22,882 nucleotides of DNA from a virus: the IMG/VR virus record IMGVR_UViG_3300021519_001384, positions 1 through 22,882 of that record. One strand, 5' to 3'. This document shows positions 22,565 to 22,882 of the stretch, piece by piece. Both the position numbers and the translations under genes were made by a program. Numbering within the stretch: position 1 is the stretch's first letter; every line of letters starts with the position of its first letter. Under the pieces are notes generated by a model. It was given only the letters and a program-made list of their open reading frames with translations. It did no database searches and was not told where the DNA came from.

Positions 22565-22849
22565 CTAGGCTGTGGGCTTCTTAGCCTTGGGCAAAGCCGC
22601 TGCGGCGGCATCTGCAGCGGCCTGAGCGGCGGCGGCAGCGTCAGCAGCAGCCTTGGCGTTATACGCGTCCCATGCGGTCTGGGCGAGCAGCGCACCTTCA
22701 GCCGCAATCCTCAGCGGAAACCCGCCGATTCTCAGTTGGTTGTTGCGGTCATAGAATTCCGCAATTTGGCCAACCAGCACGCCACCCTGGCCGTCCGGTG
22801 AGAGGATGGCGTCCCCTCTCATCAACTCGGTTCCATTTATGTCTTTCAT
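22565..22849 (-). CDS. Small protein with Ala-rich helical tail
   Basis: 94 residues. The first ~50 residues form a compact domain beginning 'MKDINGTELMRGDAILSPDG' and 'GQIAEFYDRNNQLRIGG', the strand-rich style of many small phage early/middle-gene proteins ('DInG.el..GD.V'). Residues 65-85 are a nearly pure Ala helix (AKAAADAAAAAQAAAD) followed by a basic end, KAKKPTA, resembling histone H1/HU-like tails. Function unknown. The start context on its strand is TGTTATG with no Shine-Dalgarno. It faces the late genes 3' end to 3' end, 52 nt away, separated by the terminator, so it belongs to a separate transcription unit. Confidence 0.7.
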   Translation of the reverse strand: MKDINGTELMRGDAILSPDGQGGVLVGQIAEFYDRNNQLRIGGFPLRIAAEGALLAQTAWDAYNAKAAADAAAAAQAAADAAAAALPKAKKPTA

Positions 22850-22882
22850 AACAGAAAAACAGACTGGATCAGGGAAGGAAGG

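Noticed and set aside
1-22882. tRNA genes, CRISPR arrays, insertion sequences, attachment sites, diversity-generating retroelement
   Set aside because: No cloverleaf, regular direct-repeat array, transposase, integrase or reverse transcriptase was seen. Coding density leaves no gene-free stretch above 300 bases.

Overview
The window is a stretch of tailed-phage (or prophage) DNA carrying the virion-structure module of a short-tailed, podovirus-like phage. The reasoning: a scaffold-like gene is followed by an N4-gp56-family-like major capsid protein, then virion decoration and fibre-type proteins, an adaptor-like protein, a beta-propeller 'nozzle'-like protein, a run of Ala/Gln-rich internal-virion-like proteins, and a 2144-residue polyvalent ejection-type protein. 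No tape-measure, sheath or tail-tube genes of a long-tailed phage are visible. Nineteen of the twenty genes lie on the + strand with tiny gaps or ATGA-type overlaps, so they probably form one long late transcript. The last gene is on the - strand and converges on the late genes across a strong intrinsic terminator. I cannot name the host. Sec signal peptides, a LamG domain and Asn/Thr-rich beta proteins in a typical Gram-negative style point weakly to a Verrucomicrobiota/Planctomycetota-like host; that is inference from style only.

Layout. (1) 2-3215: capsid block, with the 3' part of a scaffold-like gene, the major capsid protein, a hairpin, a small Met/Gly/Lys-rich protein and a beta-rich decoration-type protein with an inserted module. 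(2) 3212-9073: an accessory block of fibre/adhesin-like and envelope-directed proteins. Four consecutive genes start with textbook Sec signal peptides, and the first two share an identical 14-residue mature N-terminus. These are followed by two holin-like membrane proteins (the second fused to a lipobox-bearing segment), a papain-like (C1) cysteine protease with an intact active site, and a 564-residue fibre-like protein with a hydrophobic export-like segment about 70 residues in. (3) 9075-11855: adaptor/neck and nozzle-type proteins. (4) 11852-22512: an ejection block comparable in order to T7 genes 13-14-15-16: a small protein of possible acyltransferase fold, two paralogous Ala/Gln-rich proteins separated by a cupin, a coiled-coil protein with a fresh 54-bp tandem duplication, and the giant polyvalent protein. 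(5) 22565-22849, - strand: a small protein with an Ala-rich helical tail.

How they may work together: blocks 1 and 3 build the capsid and portal-proximal tail, and block 4 encodes proteins probably packaged in the head and injected with DNA. Block 2 is the unusual part. Virion-type beta proteins are normally assembled in the cytoplasm, yet here they carry export signals and sit beside a holin/lipoprotein/protease set in the position where a lysis cassette would be. They could be exported to the host envelope or used at lysis. No portal, terminase, integrase, tRNA, CRISPR array or replication gene is visible in this window. Translation starts mostly lack a Shine-Dalgarno sequence, and many are instead preceded directly by TT (TTATG).
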